This document shows, one piece after another, positions 1-9,386 of a DNA stretch of 64,000 nt. Every line of letters starts with the position of its first letter. Positions within the stretch are counted from its first letter, which is position 1. Origin of the DNA: Rhizobium sp. 16-488-2b (GTDB lineage: Bacteria > Pseudomonadota > Alphaproteobacteria > Rhizobiales > Rhizobiaceae); assembly GCF_017741815.1 (NCBI RefSeq), contig NZ_JAGHMF010000017.1, forward strand, positions 124,001 to 188,000, given 5' to 3'. The notes beneath the pieces were generated by a model, which did not search any database, was not told the origin of the DNA, and saw nothing but the letters and a program-made list of their open reading frames with translations. The position numbers and the translations under genes were made by a program.

Positions 1-1
1 G

Positions 2-673
2 ATATCAGCGCCCTTGAGCGGCCGCATCGACCGCCGCCTGATCTCCACCGGCAATCTGGTGCAGGCCGACCAGACCATTTTGACGACAATCGTGTCGCTG
101 GACCCAATCGATTTCTACTTCGACGTCGATGAACGCCGCCTGCTGAACTTCGCCGACACGGCGCGCAAGCTCGGCAAGGATCTGCAACTGGGCGGCGGCG
201 GCGTGCCCGTCACCGTGACGATTTCCGATCCGAACGCCAAGCCCTTCATCGGCAAGCTCGACTTCGCCGAAAACCGCATCGACAACGAAAGCGGCACCAT
301 CCGCATCCGCGCTCGCCTCGCCAATCCCGACCTGATCCTGCAGCCCGGCCTCTTCGGCCGTGTGCAGGTGGAGGCGTCCAACAAGTACAAGGCGATCCTC
401 GTGCCCGACGAGGCGATCGGCTCCGACCAGAACGAACGCGTCGTCTTCATCGTCGGCACTGACGGCAAGGTTTCGACCAAGCCCGTGCGCCCCGGCCCGC
501 GTCTCTACGGCTACCGCGTCATTCGCGAGGGCCTTGATGGCACCGAGACGATCATCGTCAACGGCCTGATGCGCGCCCGCCCCGGCGCCACCATCACGCC
601 GCAGATGACCGAACTGCCGCAGGAGCGGCGCGACACGCCGCCGGAGAACGCCGCGACGGAGACGCCACAATGA
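2..673 (+). CDS. RND efflux periplasmic adaptor (HlyD/MFP family), 5' truncated
   Basis: C-terminal part of a membrane fusion protein that links an RND pump to the outer membrane channel. The frame is open to the left edge and reads I-S-A-P-L-S-G-R-I-D-R, the usual barrel-sandwich motif of the family, so the true start lies outside the window; a TTG at 14 is internal, not a start. The rest carries the beta-barrel and membrane-proximal segments (the Asp-rich DPIDFYFDVDE stretch, then LQPGLFGRVQVE). Its stop overlaps the ATG of the downstream pump gene (ATGA, 670-673), so the two are translationally coupled. Substrate cannot be told from sequence. Confidence 0.93.
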   Translation: MSAPLSGRIDRRLISTGNLVQADQTILTTIVSLDPIDFYFDVDERRLLNFADTARKLGKDLQLGGGGVPVTVTISDPNAKPFIGKLDFAENRIDNESGTIRIRARLANPDLILQPGLFGRVQVEASNKYKAILVPDEAIGSDQNERVVFIVGTDGKVSTKPVRPGPRLYGYRVIREGLDGTETIIVNGLMRARPGATITPQMTELPQERRDTPPENAATETPQ

Positions 674-3600
674 GGTTCGCTCATTTCTTCGTCGACCGTC
701 CGATCTTCGCGGCGGTCATCTCGATCGTGCTCCTCGTCGTCGGCAGCATCGCCTATACGCAGCTGCCGGTGTCGCAATATCCCGAGATCGCGCCGCCGAC
801 CATCGTGGTGCGCACCTCCTATCCGGGCGCAGACCCGCAGACCATCGCCGATACGGTCTCCACGCCGCTCGAGCAGCAGATCAACGGTGTCGAGGACATG
901 CTCTACATGTCCTCCTATTCCAGCGCCGATGGCGCCATGTCGCTGACCATCACTTTCAAGCTCGGCACCGATCTCGACAAGGTGCAGGTGCTCGTCCAGA
1001 ACCGCGTCTCGATCGCCCTGCCCCGGCTTCCCGAAGAGGTGCAGCGGCTCGGCGTCACCACCGACAAGAGCTCGCCCGACCTGATGATGGTCGTGCACCT
1101 CCTCTCGCCCTCGCATCGCTACGACCAGCTCTACGTCTCCAACTATGCCCGCAACCGCATCCGCGACACTCTCGTCCGCCTCGATGGCGTCGGCGACGTG
1201 CAGGTGTTCGGCGAGCGCCAGTATTCCATGCGCATCTGGCTGGACCCGCAGAAGCTCTCCGCCTACGGCATGACATCGGATGACGTGGTCTCGGCCCTTC
1301 GCGACCAGAACGTCCAGGTCTCCGGCGGCAAGATCGGCGCGCCGCCCGTCACCGGCAAGAACGCCTTCGAATATACGGTCAGAACCGACGGCCGCTTCTC
1401 CGACGTGCGCGAATTCCGCTACGTCATCGTCAAGTCGACCGGCGCCGGCCGGCTTGTGCAGCTGCAGGACGTCGCCCGCATCGAGCTCGGTGCGCAGGAC
1501 TATGTGACGAACAGCTATCTCAATAACGATCCCGCCGTGGCGCTCGGCATCTTCGCCCGCCCGGGAACCAACGCGCTCGATACCGCGCATCAGATCCAGT
1601 CGCTGATGAAGGACATCTCCCAGACCTTCCCGCAGGGTTTGGAGTACCGCATCGTCTATGACACCACCGAGTTCATCTCGGAATCGATCACCGAGGTCTA
1701 TCGAACCATCGCCGAAGCCGCGATCCTGGTGGCGATCGTCGTCCTCGTCTTCCTGCAATCCTGGCGAACCGCGATCATCCCGATCATCGCCATCCCGGTC
1801 TCGCTAATCGGCACCTTCGCCGTGCTCCTCGCCTTCGGCTTCTCGCTGAACATGCTGACGCTGTTCGGCCTGGTGCTGGCGATCGGCATCGTCGTCGACG
1901 ACGCCATCGTCGTGGTCGAGAATGTCGAGCGCAATCTCGCCAAAGGCATGACGCCGAAGGAGGCCGCGCATGTGACGATGGATGAAGTCGGCACCGCCGT
2001 CGTCGCCATCTCGCTGGTGCTGATCGCCGTCTTCGTGCCGACTGCCTTCATTCCTGGGATCTCCGGCCAGTTCTACAAGCAGTTCGCGGTGACCATCTCG
2101 GTCACCACCGCGATCTCCGCGCTGAACTCGCTGACGCTGTCGCCGGCACTCGCCGGTATTCTGCTCAGAAGCCACGATCACCAGCACACGCGCAACAACA
2201 TCGCCCTGCGTTTCGGGCGCGGTCTCGCTAATGGCTTCAACAACGGCTTCGATCGCCTGAGCCACGGCTATTCCTGGATCGTCAGGCATCTCGTCCGAAG
2301 CTGGATCGGCATCACCTGCTCGCTGCTCGTCTTCGCGGGCCTGCTCGGCGCCACCTACTTCATGATAACGAAGGTCCCCTCGGGCTTCATCCCGACCATG
2401 GACCAGGGCTACGCCATCGTCGTCGTCCAGCTGCCGGATGGCGCGTCGCTGGCGCGTACCGATGCGGTGGTCAAGCAGGTGGGTGATATCGCGCGGACGG
2501 TGCCCGGCGTCGGCAATGCCGTGCAATTCGCCGGCTTCAGCGGCGCGACCTTCACCAACGCCTCCAATTCCGGCGTCGTCTTCGTGCCGTTCAAGTCCTT
2601 TGCCGAGCGCGAGGAAGGCGGCGAGACCGCCAACAAGATCATCGGCGAGCTCTTCGGCAAGCTGCAGAGCATCCAAGAGGCCTTCATCATCGCCGTGCCG
2701 CCGCCATCGGTACGCGGCGTCGGCAATTCCGGCGGCTTCAAGATGCAGATCCTCGATCTTGAGAACGCCGACATGACCCGCGTCCTCGGCCTTGCCCGCC
2801 AGATGATGGGCGCGGCCGCGACGACGGAAGGCCTGACCGGCGTCTTCACGACCTTCTCCGATGCCAGCCCGCAATATTATCTGGCCATCGATCGCGACAA
2901 GGCCCGTTTCCTCAACGTGCCGATCCCCAACATCTTCAACGCGCTGTCGATCAATCTCGGCGTCGCCTATGTCAACGACTTCAACGCCTTCGGCCGTGTC
3001 TACCAGGTCCGCGCCCAGGCCGACCGGCAATACCGCATGGACCGCGAGGATATTCTCGGCCTCAAGGTGCGCTCGGCGACCGGCGCGCTGGTGCCGCTCG
3101 GCACGCTGATGGATATCCAGGATTCCAGCGGCCCTGCCCTCGTCCAGCGCTACAATATGTATGTGTCCGTCCCGCTGCAGGGCAATCCGACGCCAGGCAC
3201 ATCGACGGGCGACGCGCTGAAGAAGATGGAGGCGCTGGCCGCCAAGATCCTGCCGCCCGGCACGACCTTCGAATGGACCGAACTCGCCTACCAGGAAACC
3301 CACACCGGCAACACGGCGGTCTATATCTTCGCCCTGTCAGTCATCTTCGTCTTCCTGGCGCTCGCGGCGCAATATGAAAGCTGGGTGCTGCCGCTGGCGA
3401 TCATCCTGATCGTCCCGCTGGCCGTGCTCGCCGCGCTGATCGGCGTCTGGTTCCGGGGCATGGACAACAACGTGCTGACGCAGATCGGCCTGATTGTCTT
3501 GATCGGCCTTGCGGCGAAAAACGCGATCCTGATCGTCGAGTTCGCCCGCCAGGCGGAAGACGAAGGCAAGTCGCCTGTGGAGGCAGCCGTCGAGGCGAGC

Positions 3601-3864
3601 CATCTGCGCCTGCGCCCGATCCTGATGACGGCCTTCGCCTTCATCTTCGGCGTTCTGCCGCTCGCGATCGCCACCGGCCCCGGCGCCGAAATGCGCCAGT
3701 CGCTCGGCACGGCCGTCTTCTCAGGCATGCTCGGCGTCACGATATTCGGTCTGTTCCTGACACCCGTCTTCTATGTCGCGCTGCGCTCGTTCAGGAGAAA
3801 GGTCCGACCGGCGGAGACAGTGGAACCGGATACGCAAGCACCGCCGGCCGAAGCCTCGTCATGA
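670..3864 (+). CDS. RND multidrug efflux permease (HAE1 family, AcrB/MexF-like)
   Basis: Inner-membrane proton-driven drug exporter of 1064 residues, the normal length for AcrB-type pumps. Visible landmarks: first transmembrane helix directly after MRFAHFFVDRPIFA; porter domain with the typical SYPGADPQTIADTV; paired aspartates in GIVVDDAIVVVEN near residues 407-408, the proton relay positions of AcrB; second half with GLAAKNAILIVEFA and LRLRPILMTA. Coupled to the upstream adaptor by a 4-bp overlap. No TolC-like outer membrane gene follows, so the pair probably uses a channel encoded elsewhere. Its 3' end overlaps the convergent exoZ by 6 bp. The drug range is unknown. Confidence 0.97.
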   Translation: MRFAHFFVDRPIFAAVISIVLLVVGSIAYTQLPVSQYPEIAPPTIVVRTSYPGADPQTIADTVSTPLEQQINGVEDMLYMSSYSSADGAMSLTITFKLGTDLDKVQVLVQNRVSIALPRLPEEVQRLGVTTDKSSPDLMMVVHLLSPSHRYDQLYVSNYARNRIRDTLVRLDGVGDVQVFGERQYSMRIWLDPQKLSAYGMTSDDVVSALRDQNVQVSGGKIGAPPVTGKNAFEYTVRTDGRFSDVREFRYVIVKSTGAGRLVQLQDVARIELGAQDYVTNSYLNNDPAVALGIFARPGTNALDTAHQIQSLMKDISQTFPQGLEYRIVYDTTEFISESITEVYRTIAEAAILVAIVVLVFLQSWRTAIIPIIAIPVSLIGTFAVLLAFGFSLNMLTLFGLVLAIGIVVDDAIVVVENVERNLAKGMTPKEAAHVTMDEVGTAVVAISLVLIAVFVPTAFIPGISGQFYKQFAVTISVTTAISALNSLTLSPALAGILLRSHDHQHTRNNIALRFGRGLANGFNNGFDRLSHGYSWIVRHLVRSWIGITCSLLVFAGLLGATYFMITKVPSGFIPTMDQGYAIVVVQLPDGASLARTDAVVKQVGDIARTVPGVGNAVQFAGFSGATFTNASNSGVVFVPFKSFAEREEGGETANKIIGELFGKLQSIQEAFIIAVPPPSVRGVGNSGGFKMQILDLENADMTRVLGLARQMMGAAATTEGLTGVFTTFSDASPQYYLAIDRDKARFLNVPIPNIFNALSINLGVAYVNDFNAFGRVYQVRAQADRQYRMDREDILGLKVRSATGALVPLGTLMDIQDSSGPALVQRYNMYVSVPLQGNPTPGTSTGDALKKMEALAAKILPPGTTFEWTELAYQETHTGNTAVYIFALSVIFVFLALAAQYESWVLPLAIILIVPLAVLAALIGVWFRGMDNNVLTQIGLIVLIGLAAKNAILIVEFARQAEDEGKSPVEAAVEASHLRLRPILMTAFAFIFGVLPLAIATGPGAEMRQSLGTAVFSGMLGVTIFGLFLTPVFYVALRSFRRKVRPAETVEPDTQAPPAEASS

Positions 3865-4866
3865 GGGTCGGCGGGCGAGTGTCGCCTGTTTTGAGCGGGA
3901 ACTGGAGAGCACCTTCCTCAGCGGCTTTTCGATGAGTTCGTAAGCAGCGGTTCCGAGAACCACGCCGGCGAGAACACACACCGGAGCCATAACGGTGGCT
4001 GAGAGGCCGATCACCTGCCCCGCCTTGGCGACCACCGAGATCGCCAGCGTGTGCCAGAGATAGATCGAGTAGGAAGCGTCGCCGAGATAGGTCAGCAGCG
4101 GCATGCGTCCGAGGCTTCCGGCCGCCTCCAGCGACACCATCCCGTAGACCAGAACCATCGCCAGCGGACCGCATATCCCGGCATTGAACTCGGCGCCCAT
4201 CAGATGGATGGCGGCGAAACCGGAAAGGGCGGCGCCCACGCAGGCAAGTCCGAGGCTGGTGCCGGCAATCCACCAGCGCAGCCATAGCTCGGCGATCAAT
4301 ACGCCGCCGACAAATTCGAGAATGATCGGCCGCGTGTAGGTGTAGAGCGCCGGCGTCGTCGGCTGCAGGACCTGCCCGGCCAGGAAGAAGCCGCCGAACA
4401 GCGCGAGCAGAAAGGCGAGACGCCATTTGCGCGGCAGGAATAGCGCGCCGGCGAAGAGCACATAGAAGAAAATCTCGAAATTCAGCGTCCACCCCTGCAC
4501 AAGCACCGGCCAGATGTCGCCGGTGCTCGGCGAATGCGCGGGAATGAAGAACAGAGACGCAAGGATATGCGACGTCGTCAGCTGCAGGTTCGGAAACAGC
4601 CCGGCCACGGCGCCGGCGATCATGATTGCAGTCACCAGCCAATAGGATGGCGCGATGCGGCGCAGGCGGTCGATAAGGAAGCCCTGCGGCGTCATCGGCC
4701 GACGCTCGCTGATCACCCACATGATGAAGCCGCTGATGACGAAGAACACATCGACACCGGCAGCGCCGATGGCGAAGTGCTCGCCGGACTTTTCGGCCGC
4801 GTGAAAAACGACGACAGCAAGCGCCGCGAAGGCGCGCAGATATTGGATGCCGTAAAGGGTCTTCAT
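3859..4866 (-). CDS. exoZ: Exopolysaccharide acyltransferase ExoZ
   Basis: Integral membrane acyltransferase of the acyltransferase-3/OafA family (335 residues, about ten hydrophobic segments). ExoZ acetylates a sugar of the succinoglycan repeat in Sinorhizobium. Family signs: N-terminal QYLRAFAALAVVVFHA with the catalytic-type histidine, FFVISGFIMW near residue 45, and YSIYLWHTLA near the C-terminus. It is the last gene of an exoY-exoF-exoQ-exoZ series on this strand, the same order as in S. meliloti, about 50 bp behind exoQ. Its stop codon (3859-3861) is the last sense codon of the convergent RND pump. The exact acceptor sugar is inferred only from locus synteny. Confidence 0.9.
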   Translation of the reverse strand: MKTLYGIQYLRAFAALAVVVFHAAEKSGEHFAIGAAGVDVFFVISGFIMWVISERRPMTPQGFLIDRLRRIAPSYWLVTAIMIAGAVAGLFPNLQLTTSHILASLFFIPAHSPSTGDIWPVLVQGWTLNFEIFFYVLFAGALFLPRKWRLAFLLALFGGFFLAGQVLQPTTPALYTYTRPIILEFVGGVLIAELWLRWWIAGTSLGLACVGAALSGFAAIHLMGAEFNAGICGPLAMVLVYGMVSLEAAGSLGRMPLLTYLGDASYSIYLWHTLAISVVAKAGQVIGLSATVMAPVCVLAGVVLGTAAYELIEKPLRKVLSSSRSKQATLARRPS

Positions 4867-4916
4867 CCGGTTTCCTCAAATGACCGGTCAGTGCCGGCCG
4901 ACAATGCTGTTAAGTG

Positions 4917-6188
4917 CTAATGCATCAAAGGTTCGGGCTGCCGTGCCTGCCGCGCCCATGCGGCGACATCAGGCTGGCGGCGCACGCTCATCAGCTTTCC
5001 GGCGCAGAAATAGAACAGGAACGTCCCGACATTGTAGGGCGTCAGAATGTCGATCTCGACGAAGGAGCGGATCAACAGAAGCACGCAGATGGCAAACAGC
5101 AGATAGGATTCATCGTTCCTGATGTCTTCGATCAGGTGACGGAGATGCCCCCACAGCATCTTCAGGAAAGTGAAGACCAGGATCGCCAGGCCGACGAGGC
5201 CGAGCTCCACCGTCGTTTCGATATAGGTGTTGTGGAAGTGGAAGCCGCTGCGCGAGCCAATGAAGAACTCTTCCCAGAGACGCTCCGGCTCCGAAAATCC
5301 CTGAACCCAGTAGGCCTGATAGCCGACGCCGAAATAGGGATTGTCGGCCGCAGCCTTGATCCCCTGCTGCCACAGATAGGTGCGGCCCGTCAGCGTCGAA
5401 TCCTTGCCGAAGATCCCGAGCACGGCATCGACCGCGCCGAGATAGACACCGGCGACCGCAAGCACGATTACCGCGACCCCACCGCCGATGACGAGCAGCT
5501 TGCGCTGGTCGGGCGTCAGCGTCAGCACGACACGCAGGCCGACCATCAGCGCCAGAACCACGACCGCGGTCAGGACCGAAGTCGCCGATTGGCACATCAT
5601 CAGGCAATAGGCCGACAGCAGTCCGACGATACCGGTCGTAGCCAGCCATGATGGACGGCGTTCTCCAAAGATGAAGACAGTCGCAAAGCAGGCGATCAGG
5701 CCGAGCGAGGCGTAGAAACCAAGCTGGTTCTTCGACGCGAAGGCGCCGACGAAGCTATAGGTGTTGTCGATCACGTCGAGCTCGTAATGCCCGAAGAGCA
5801 CCGAATAGACGAGCACGATGCCGATACCGGCGACCATGCCAAGCGTCAGCGTCTTGGCATCCAGCACCCTGACCGCGATCAGCGTGCAGAGCACCTGCGT
5901 GAAATATTGAATGGCGGCGCGCATCGACACGCTGGGTGCCGCCGACCAGAATACCGACAGGAAGGCGATCGCCGCGAAAGCGTAGATCCAGATGTAGCGA
6001 TTGTAGTTGCCGAGCACCTTGCGGTAATCGACCGCGATCAGCGGCAGCCAGAGCGCATAGTAAAGCAGGATCGACACCTGCCCGAACCGAAGCGAGTAGG
6101 CGAACGAAAAAAGCGAAATCGCCACGGCGGAAACGGCATAGGCCACATTCCCGCCGGGCTGGATGAGCGCCGACTTAGCGATACGCAT
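4917..6188 (-). CDS. exoQ: Exopolysaccharide polymerase ExoQ (Wzy/O-antigen ligase superfamily)
   Basis: Polytopic inner-membrane protein of 423 residues with roughly ten transmembrane segments and a large periplasmic loop, as expected for Wzy-type polymerases that join flipped repeat units. The segment GAFASKNQLGFYAS (about 150-163) and FHFHNTYIET (about 310-320) match the ExoQ/Wzy_C pattern, including the conserved His-Asn pair. It follows exoF by only 9 bp and precedes exoZ, so it is surely in the exoYFQ operon. In S. meliloti ExoQ is needed for high-molecular-weight succinoglycan; the same role is inferred here. Confidence 0.93.
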   Translation of the reverse strand: MRIAKSALIQPGGNVAYAVSAVAISLFSFAYSLRFGQVSILLYYALWLPLIAVDYRKVLGNYNRYIWIYAFAAIAFLSVFWSAAPSVSMRAAIQYFTQVLCTLIAVRVLDAKTLTLGMVAGIGIVLVYSVLFGHYELDVIDNTYSFVGAFASKNQLGFYASLGLIACFATVFIFGERRPSWLATTGIVGLLSAYCLMMCQSATSVLTAVVVLALMVGLRVVLTLTPDQRKLLVIGGGVAVIVLAVAGVYLGAVDAVLGIFGKDSTLTGRTYLWQQGIKAAADNPYFGVGYQAYWVQGFSEPERLWEEFFIGSRSGFHFHNTYIETTVELGLVGLAILVFTFLKMLWGHLRHLIEDIRNDESYLLFAICVLLLIRSFVEIDILTPYNVGTFLFYFCAGKLMSVRRQPDVAAWARQARQPEPLMH

Positions 6189-6197
6189 ACTGCCTCG

Positions 6198-7469
6198 TTA
6201 CCTCATGGCCAGTCCGGCGGTGACCTTGATCAGATCGCCGGGCTGCAACGCGGTGCTTTCCTGCACCGGGATTTCTTTCGGCTTGCCGTCCACGTCACGA
6301 ATGACGGAGTAGGCAATGCTGGCGGCACCCGTCGACGTGTCGAAGCGGGCGGCATCCGTGGACTGGGTCAGCGCCTCGGCCATCAGCGAGTTGCTCGTCG
6401 TGAGCTTCAGATTGAGCTGGTCGAGCTGCGCATCCGCACTTTGCTTTTCCTGGGCAAGCTGAGCGTCCCAGTCGTTGCGAAGCGTGATCTCGTCCTGGTT
6501 GGCCTTGCTGATATCCTGCTTAGCCTTGAGCGAGTTCGTGTCGATGTCGAGAAGCATCGCCTCGAGATCGGCCGCGCGTTGCTCGGCGGTCATCTTGCGG
6601 GCGCTGAGCACCAGCCCCTTCTCGGCGAGATCGTCGACCTTGTCGCGATCGGCCGTGGCAAGCTCCAGCTGGCGGGTTTGCGTCTGCGTCTTCTTGGCAA
6701 GCGTCTCGACTTCGCTCTGCAGCAGAGCCCTCAAGTCATCGAGTGCCTGAAGCTGCAGCGTCAGCCGCTTCTTGCGCGAGGCCATGAGCGCGTTCTCGCT
6801 GTCGACGAGCGCCCTCGCCTCAGGCTTGTCCTTCAGTTCGGCCGGAATCTCGAAACTATCCTTGTTGTCGATTTCGGCCTGAAGACGAGCCTGCTTCACG
6901 AGAAGCCGTGCCCTGTCCGCCATGTAGACGACGGCGTCGCCCTTGGCGTTGATGAAATCGCGCGCGAACCGCTGGCCGGAATCGGCCCGGCGAAGGCCGC
7001 CGGCAAGGCTGACGGCCTTGGCGACGGTGAGGTTCGGCGCGAACGGAAACTCACCCGGCTTCTCCACGTCTCCGGAGAGATAGACAGGGCGGAATTCCGA
7101 CAATTCGACGGATGCCGACGGCCGGTCCTTCAGGGCAAACTGCTTCTGAAGAGCCATGCCGATCTGCTTGGCGATGGCGTCGGTCGTCTGCCCGGAAGCA
7201 GCGAGATCGCCGACGAATGGCAGCGAAATGCTGCCGGACGGGCCAACCGTGTATTCGCCGCTGACGACAGACCAGTCGCGGATCGTCCCATCCGCCGTCT
7301 GCCATTCGGCAACTCGAATCTTCACTTTATCCATGGTTCCAAGGCGGTAGTCGTCCGCGCTGGCAATGAATGAGGACAGCAGGAATGCACTCAACCCGGC
7401 AGCGACTGCAACACCGGATCGAAGGGCACGGGATCGCCCAGCCTGACTGCCAAATAGACGTTCGTTCAT
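6198..7469 (-). CDS. exoF: Polysaccharide export/biosynthesis protein ExoF
   Basis: Periplasmic or outer-membrane-associated protein of 423 residues, close to the length of S. meliloti ExoF. It has an N-terminal signal sequence ending near ...FIASADD, then a Poly_export domain (YRLGTMDKVKIRV..., YTVGPSGSISLPFVGDL), a SLBB-like segment (VYLSGDVEKPGEFPF, AVSLAGGLRR) and a long coiled-coil middle (about 190-370). Members of this family cooperate with Wzz-type ExoP in export and with ExoY in the first sugar transfer. The ATG at 7469 is preceded by GGGGAA. It lies between exoY and exoQ. Confidence 0.93.
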   Translation of the reverse strand: MNERLFGSQAGRSRALRSGVAVAAGLSAFLLSSFIASADDYRLGTMDKVKIRVAEWQTADGTIRDWSVVSGEYTVGPSGSISLPFVGDLAASGQTTDAIAKQIGMALQKQFALKDRPSASVELSEFRPVYLSGDVEKPGEFPFAPNLTVAKAVSLAGGLRRADSGQRFARDFINAKGDAVVYMADRARLLVKQARLQAEIDNKDSFEIPAELKDKPEARALVDSENALMASRKKRLTLQLQALDDLRALLQSEVETLAKKTQTQTRQLELATADRDKVDDLAEKGLVLSARKMTAEQRAADLEAMLLDIDTNSLKAKQDISKANQDEITLRNDWDAQLAQEKQSADAQLDQLNLKLTTSNSLMAEALTQSTDAARFDTSTGAASIAYSVIRDVDGKPKEIPVQESTALQPGDLIKVTAGLAMR

Positions 7470-7534
7470 ATTTTTCCCCGTGTTTCGTCCCGACGGCGAG
7501 CCATAAGACGTGCTCGTCGGGCGTAAGGATGCCG

Positions 7535-8215
7535 TTAGTAGCTTCCGCGCTGAGCGCAGACGGCGGGAATGGTCTTTGCGATGATCGCAACGTCCCGGGC
7601 CATCGACCAGTTTTCGACGTAGTGGGTATCGAAAGCGACGCGAGCGGCATAGGAGACGTCGTTGCGTCCGCTGACCTGCCAGAGACCGGTCAGGCCTGGG
7701 CGGGACTGCAGATAGAAGACGGCGGCGTGCTCGTACATTTCAAGTTCGTCTTGAACGACGGGACGCGGACCGACGACACTCATCTCACCGCGAATGATGT
7801 TGAAGAGCTGGGGAAGCTCATCAAGGCTCAGCTTGCGCAGCACGGCACCAACGGCAGTTACCCGAGGGTCGTTCTGCAGCTTGCGCGTGGCGCGCCACTC
7901 ATCCATGGCGGAAGGGTTGTTGCGCAGGTATTCCTGCAAAACCTTGTCGCCATTGGTGACCATTGTCCGAAACTTCAGGCAACGGAATTCCTGGCCATTG
8001 TGGCCGATACGGCGATGACCATAGAAGGCCGGACCCTTGTCCGTGAGCTTCACAAGCAGCATCACCATCAAAAAGATTGGGCTCAGAAACAGAAGCCCGA
8101 GGCAGGCGGCGGACACATCGAATGCCCGTTTTGCGAAGCCGCCTGTGGGCGGAAACGCGTTTTCGTGAACTGCGCCATAAAATGGCGAACTGTCCGATCT
8201 CGTCGCAGACTTCAT
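7535..8215 (-). CDS. exoY: Undecaprenyl-phosphate sugar phosphotransferase ExoY (priming enzyme)
   Basis: Bacterial sugar transferase of 226 residues, the length known for ExoY of S. meliloti, which transfers galactose-1-phosphate to the lipid carrier and so starts each succinoglycan repeat. Visible: one membrane segment (about 31-53), RRIGHNGQEFRCLKFRTM, the LRKLSLDELPQLFNII core and GEMSVVGPRPV, then SRPGLTGLWQVSGRN, all hallmarks of PglC/WbaP-type enzymes. It heads the exoYFQZ operon, and a long AT-rich region (8216-8983) separates it from divergent exoX. Galactose as substrate is inferred from synteny; related rhizobial PssA enzymes use glucose. Confidence 0.94.
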   Translation of the reverse strand: MKSATRSDSSPFYGAVHENAFPPTGGFAKRAFDVSAACLGLLFLSPIFLMVMLLVKLTDKGPAFYGHRRIGHNGQEFRCLKFRTMVTNGDKVLQEYLRNNPSAMDEWRATRKLQNDPRVTAVGAVLRKLSLDELPQLFNIIRGEMSVVGPRPVVQDELEMYEHAAVFYLQSRPGLTGLWQVSGRNDVSYAARVAFDTHYVENWSMARDVAIIAKTIPAVCAQRGSY

Positions 8216-8983
8216 AGAGGTAACTCCACTTATGTTTGCCGTTTGGTCGGTTAAGGCTCAGGACGCTTAGCTAGCGCTGACGAGTTGGGAGTGTATGAGG
8301 GGATTTTGTTTTTTTAAGCCACGTTTTTAAAACCGCTCGTTATCGAACGTTTTTGGAAACATTTGTTCAACTTTTTGTATTTCAGGGGTCGCTGAAACAT
8401 ATTTAGATTCCACCAAAGCGATCAAAACTATATTTGCAGACTGAAATAAAATGTCCTGTGACTTCTTGCCAATACACCCTGAACGAAGTTTACAGGGGTA
8501 ACCGGCCCCGGTCGAAAGTTCTTGGTTACGGCCATCACTTCTCCAACGGACCTTTTTTTAAACTTGAACCGAGCCGTTTTATTGCATCGCAGCATCAATT
8601 TTGCGCCGCACTCACAAATCGTTTGAAATTAAAACTTTGTAATAAAAGTTGAATGCGAAACGCGGCCACTACACCTCAGCGGGTATCGATTGTGGCATAA
8701 ACAAGAACGTGCATTGCCAAATTGGATGCAACCCTCGGATCGAAACCCAACTTTAACGACGTTTTCCGATTGGTGGGCGCACGGGCCGATAAGTGGCATT
8801 TTTACCAATACGCGGAACAAACCTTTAAGGTGACGCTTGTAGTTACTGAATACAGGCGCAAAAGACGTCTTCACCGCTTTAGTTACATGACGAAGTCCTG
8901 TAAAAAGAATCTACAAAATGGTCCTGGTGTGGCCGCGTATTCAATGGCTGTTCATTGAAGGGCACCATCTGGGGAGGCAACAA
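8216..8983. promoter_or_regulatory. Divergent exoY/exoX control region (AT-rich, 768 bp)
   Basis: No convincing gene is present: the short open frames here lack ribosome-binding sites and their composition is unlike the flanking genes. The stretch is much richer in A and T than its neighbours and must contain the promoters for exoYFQZ (leftward) and exoX (rightward). Two copies of ACGTTTTT start at 8321 and 8347, and an imperfect palindrome (CGTT-ATCG-AACG) lies at 8338-8349; these could be operator elements but that is a guess. In relatives this intergenic region is the target of MucR/ChvI-type regulation. Confidence 0.5.
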
Positions 8984-9256
8984 ATGTATGCACCTCGCGT
9001 TTTTGTCAGCATGTTGGGCGCACTCGCCGTGTTCGCCGTCGCGACCTATTGGCTGAGCGGTTCTCTATCCGGCACCATCATCAAGACCGTGATCTGTGCG
9101 ATCCTGCTGCAGGCAGGCTATTTCGGTGGCGTGCTCTACCTCGTCTGGAAGGAAAGCAAGGAGCGCAACGGCGCCAAGCGCGCGGCCGGCCGCGCCGAGG
9201 AAGCTGAAAAGCTGCACGTACCGCCTTTCAACAGCTCCGAGCCGTTCAATCGCTAA
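8984..9256 (+). CDS. exoX: Exopolysaccharide production repressor ExoX (PsiA-like)
   Basis: Small inner-membrane protein of 90 residues. It begins MYAPRVFVSMLGAL, followed by two hydrophobic segments (about 8-25 and 31-50) and a charged tail. Size, topology and position divergent to exoY match ExoX, which in S. meliloti and strain NGR234 lowers exopolysaccharide synthesis post-transcriptionally, the ExoX:ExoY ratio being decisive. The start is fixed by GGGGAGG at 8971-8977, six bases before the ATG; upstream in-frame starts have no such site. It is followed after 130 bp by exoU on the same strand. Confidence 0.85.
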   Translation: MYAPRVFVSMLGALAVFAVATYWLSGSLSGTIIKTVICAILLQAGYFGGVLYLVWKESKERNGAKRAAGRAEEAEKLHVPPFNSSEPFNR

Positions 9257-9386
9257 ACCCCGAGGGCAGCCCTGCCTGCCCGTTCGCCGCTCACGAACCC
9301 ACCCTTCGTAACATCATGTGAAGCGCTCTTTGTTGTCTGCTGCGCTGCAACGTCCTAGGTCTTGGGCGAAACAACGGAGGTAGAGC

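Noticed and set aside
8434..8652. 72-codon frame in the exoX-exoY interval
   Set aside because: No ribosome-binding site, AT-rich composition and no recognisable protein features; more likely regulatory DNA.
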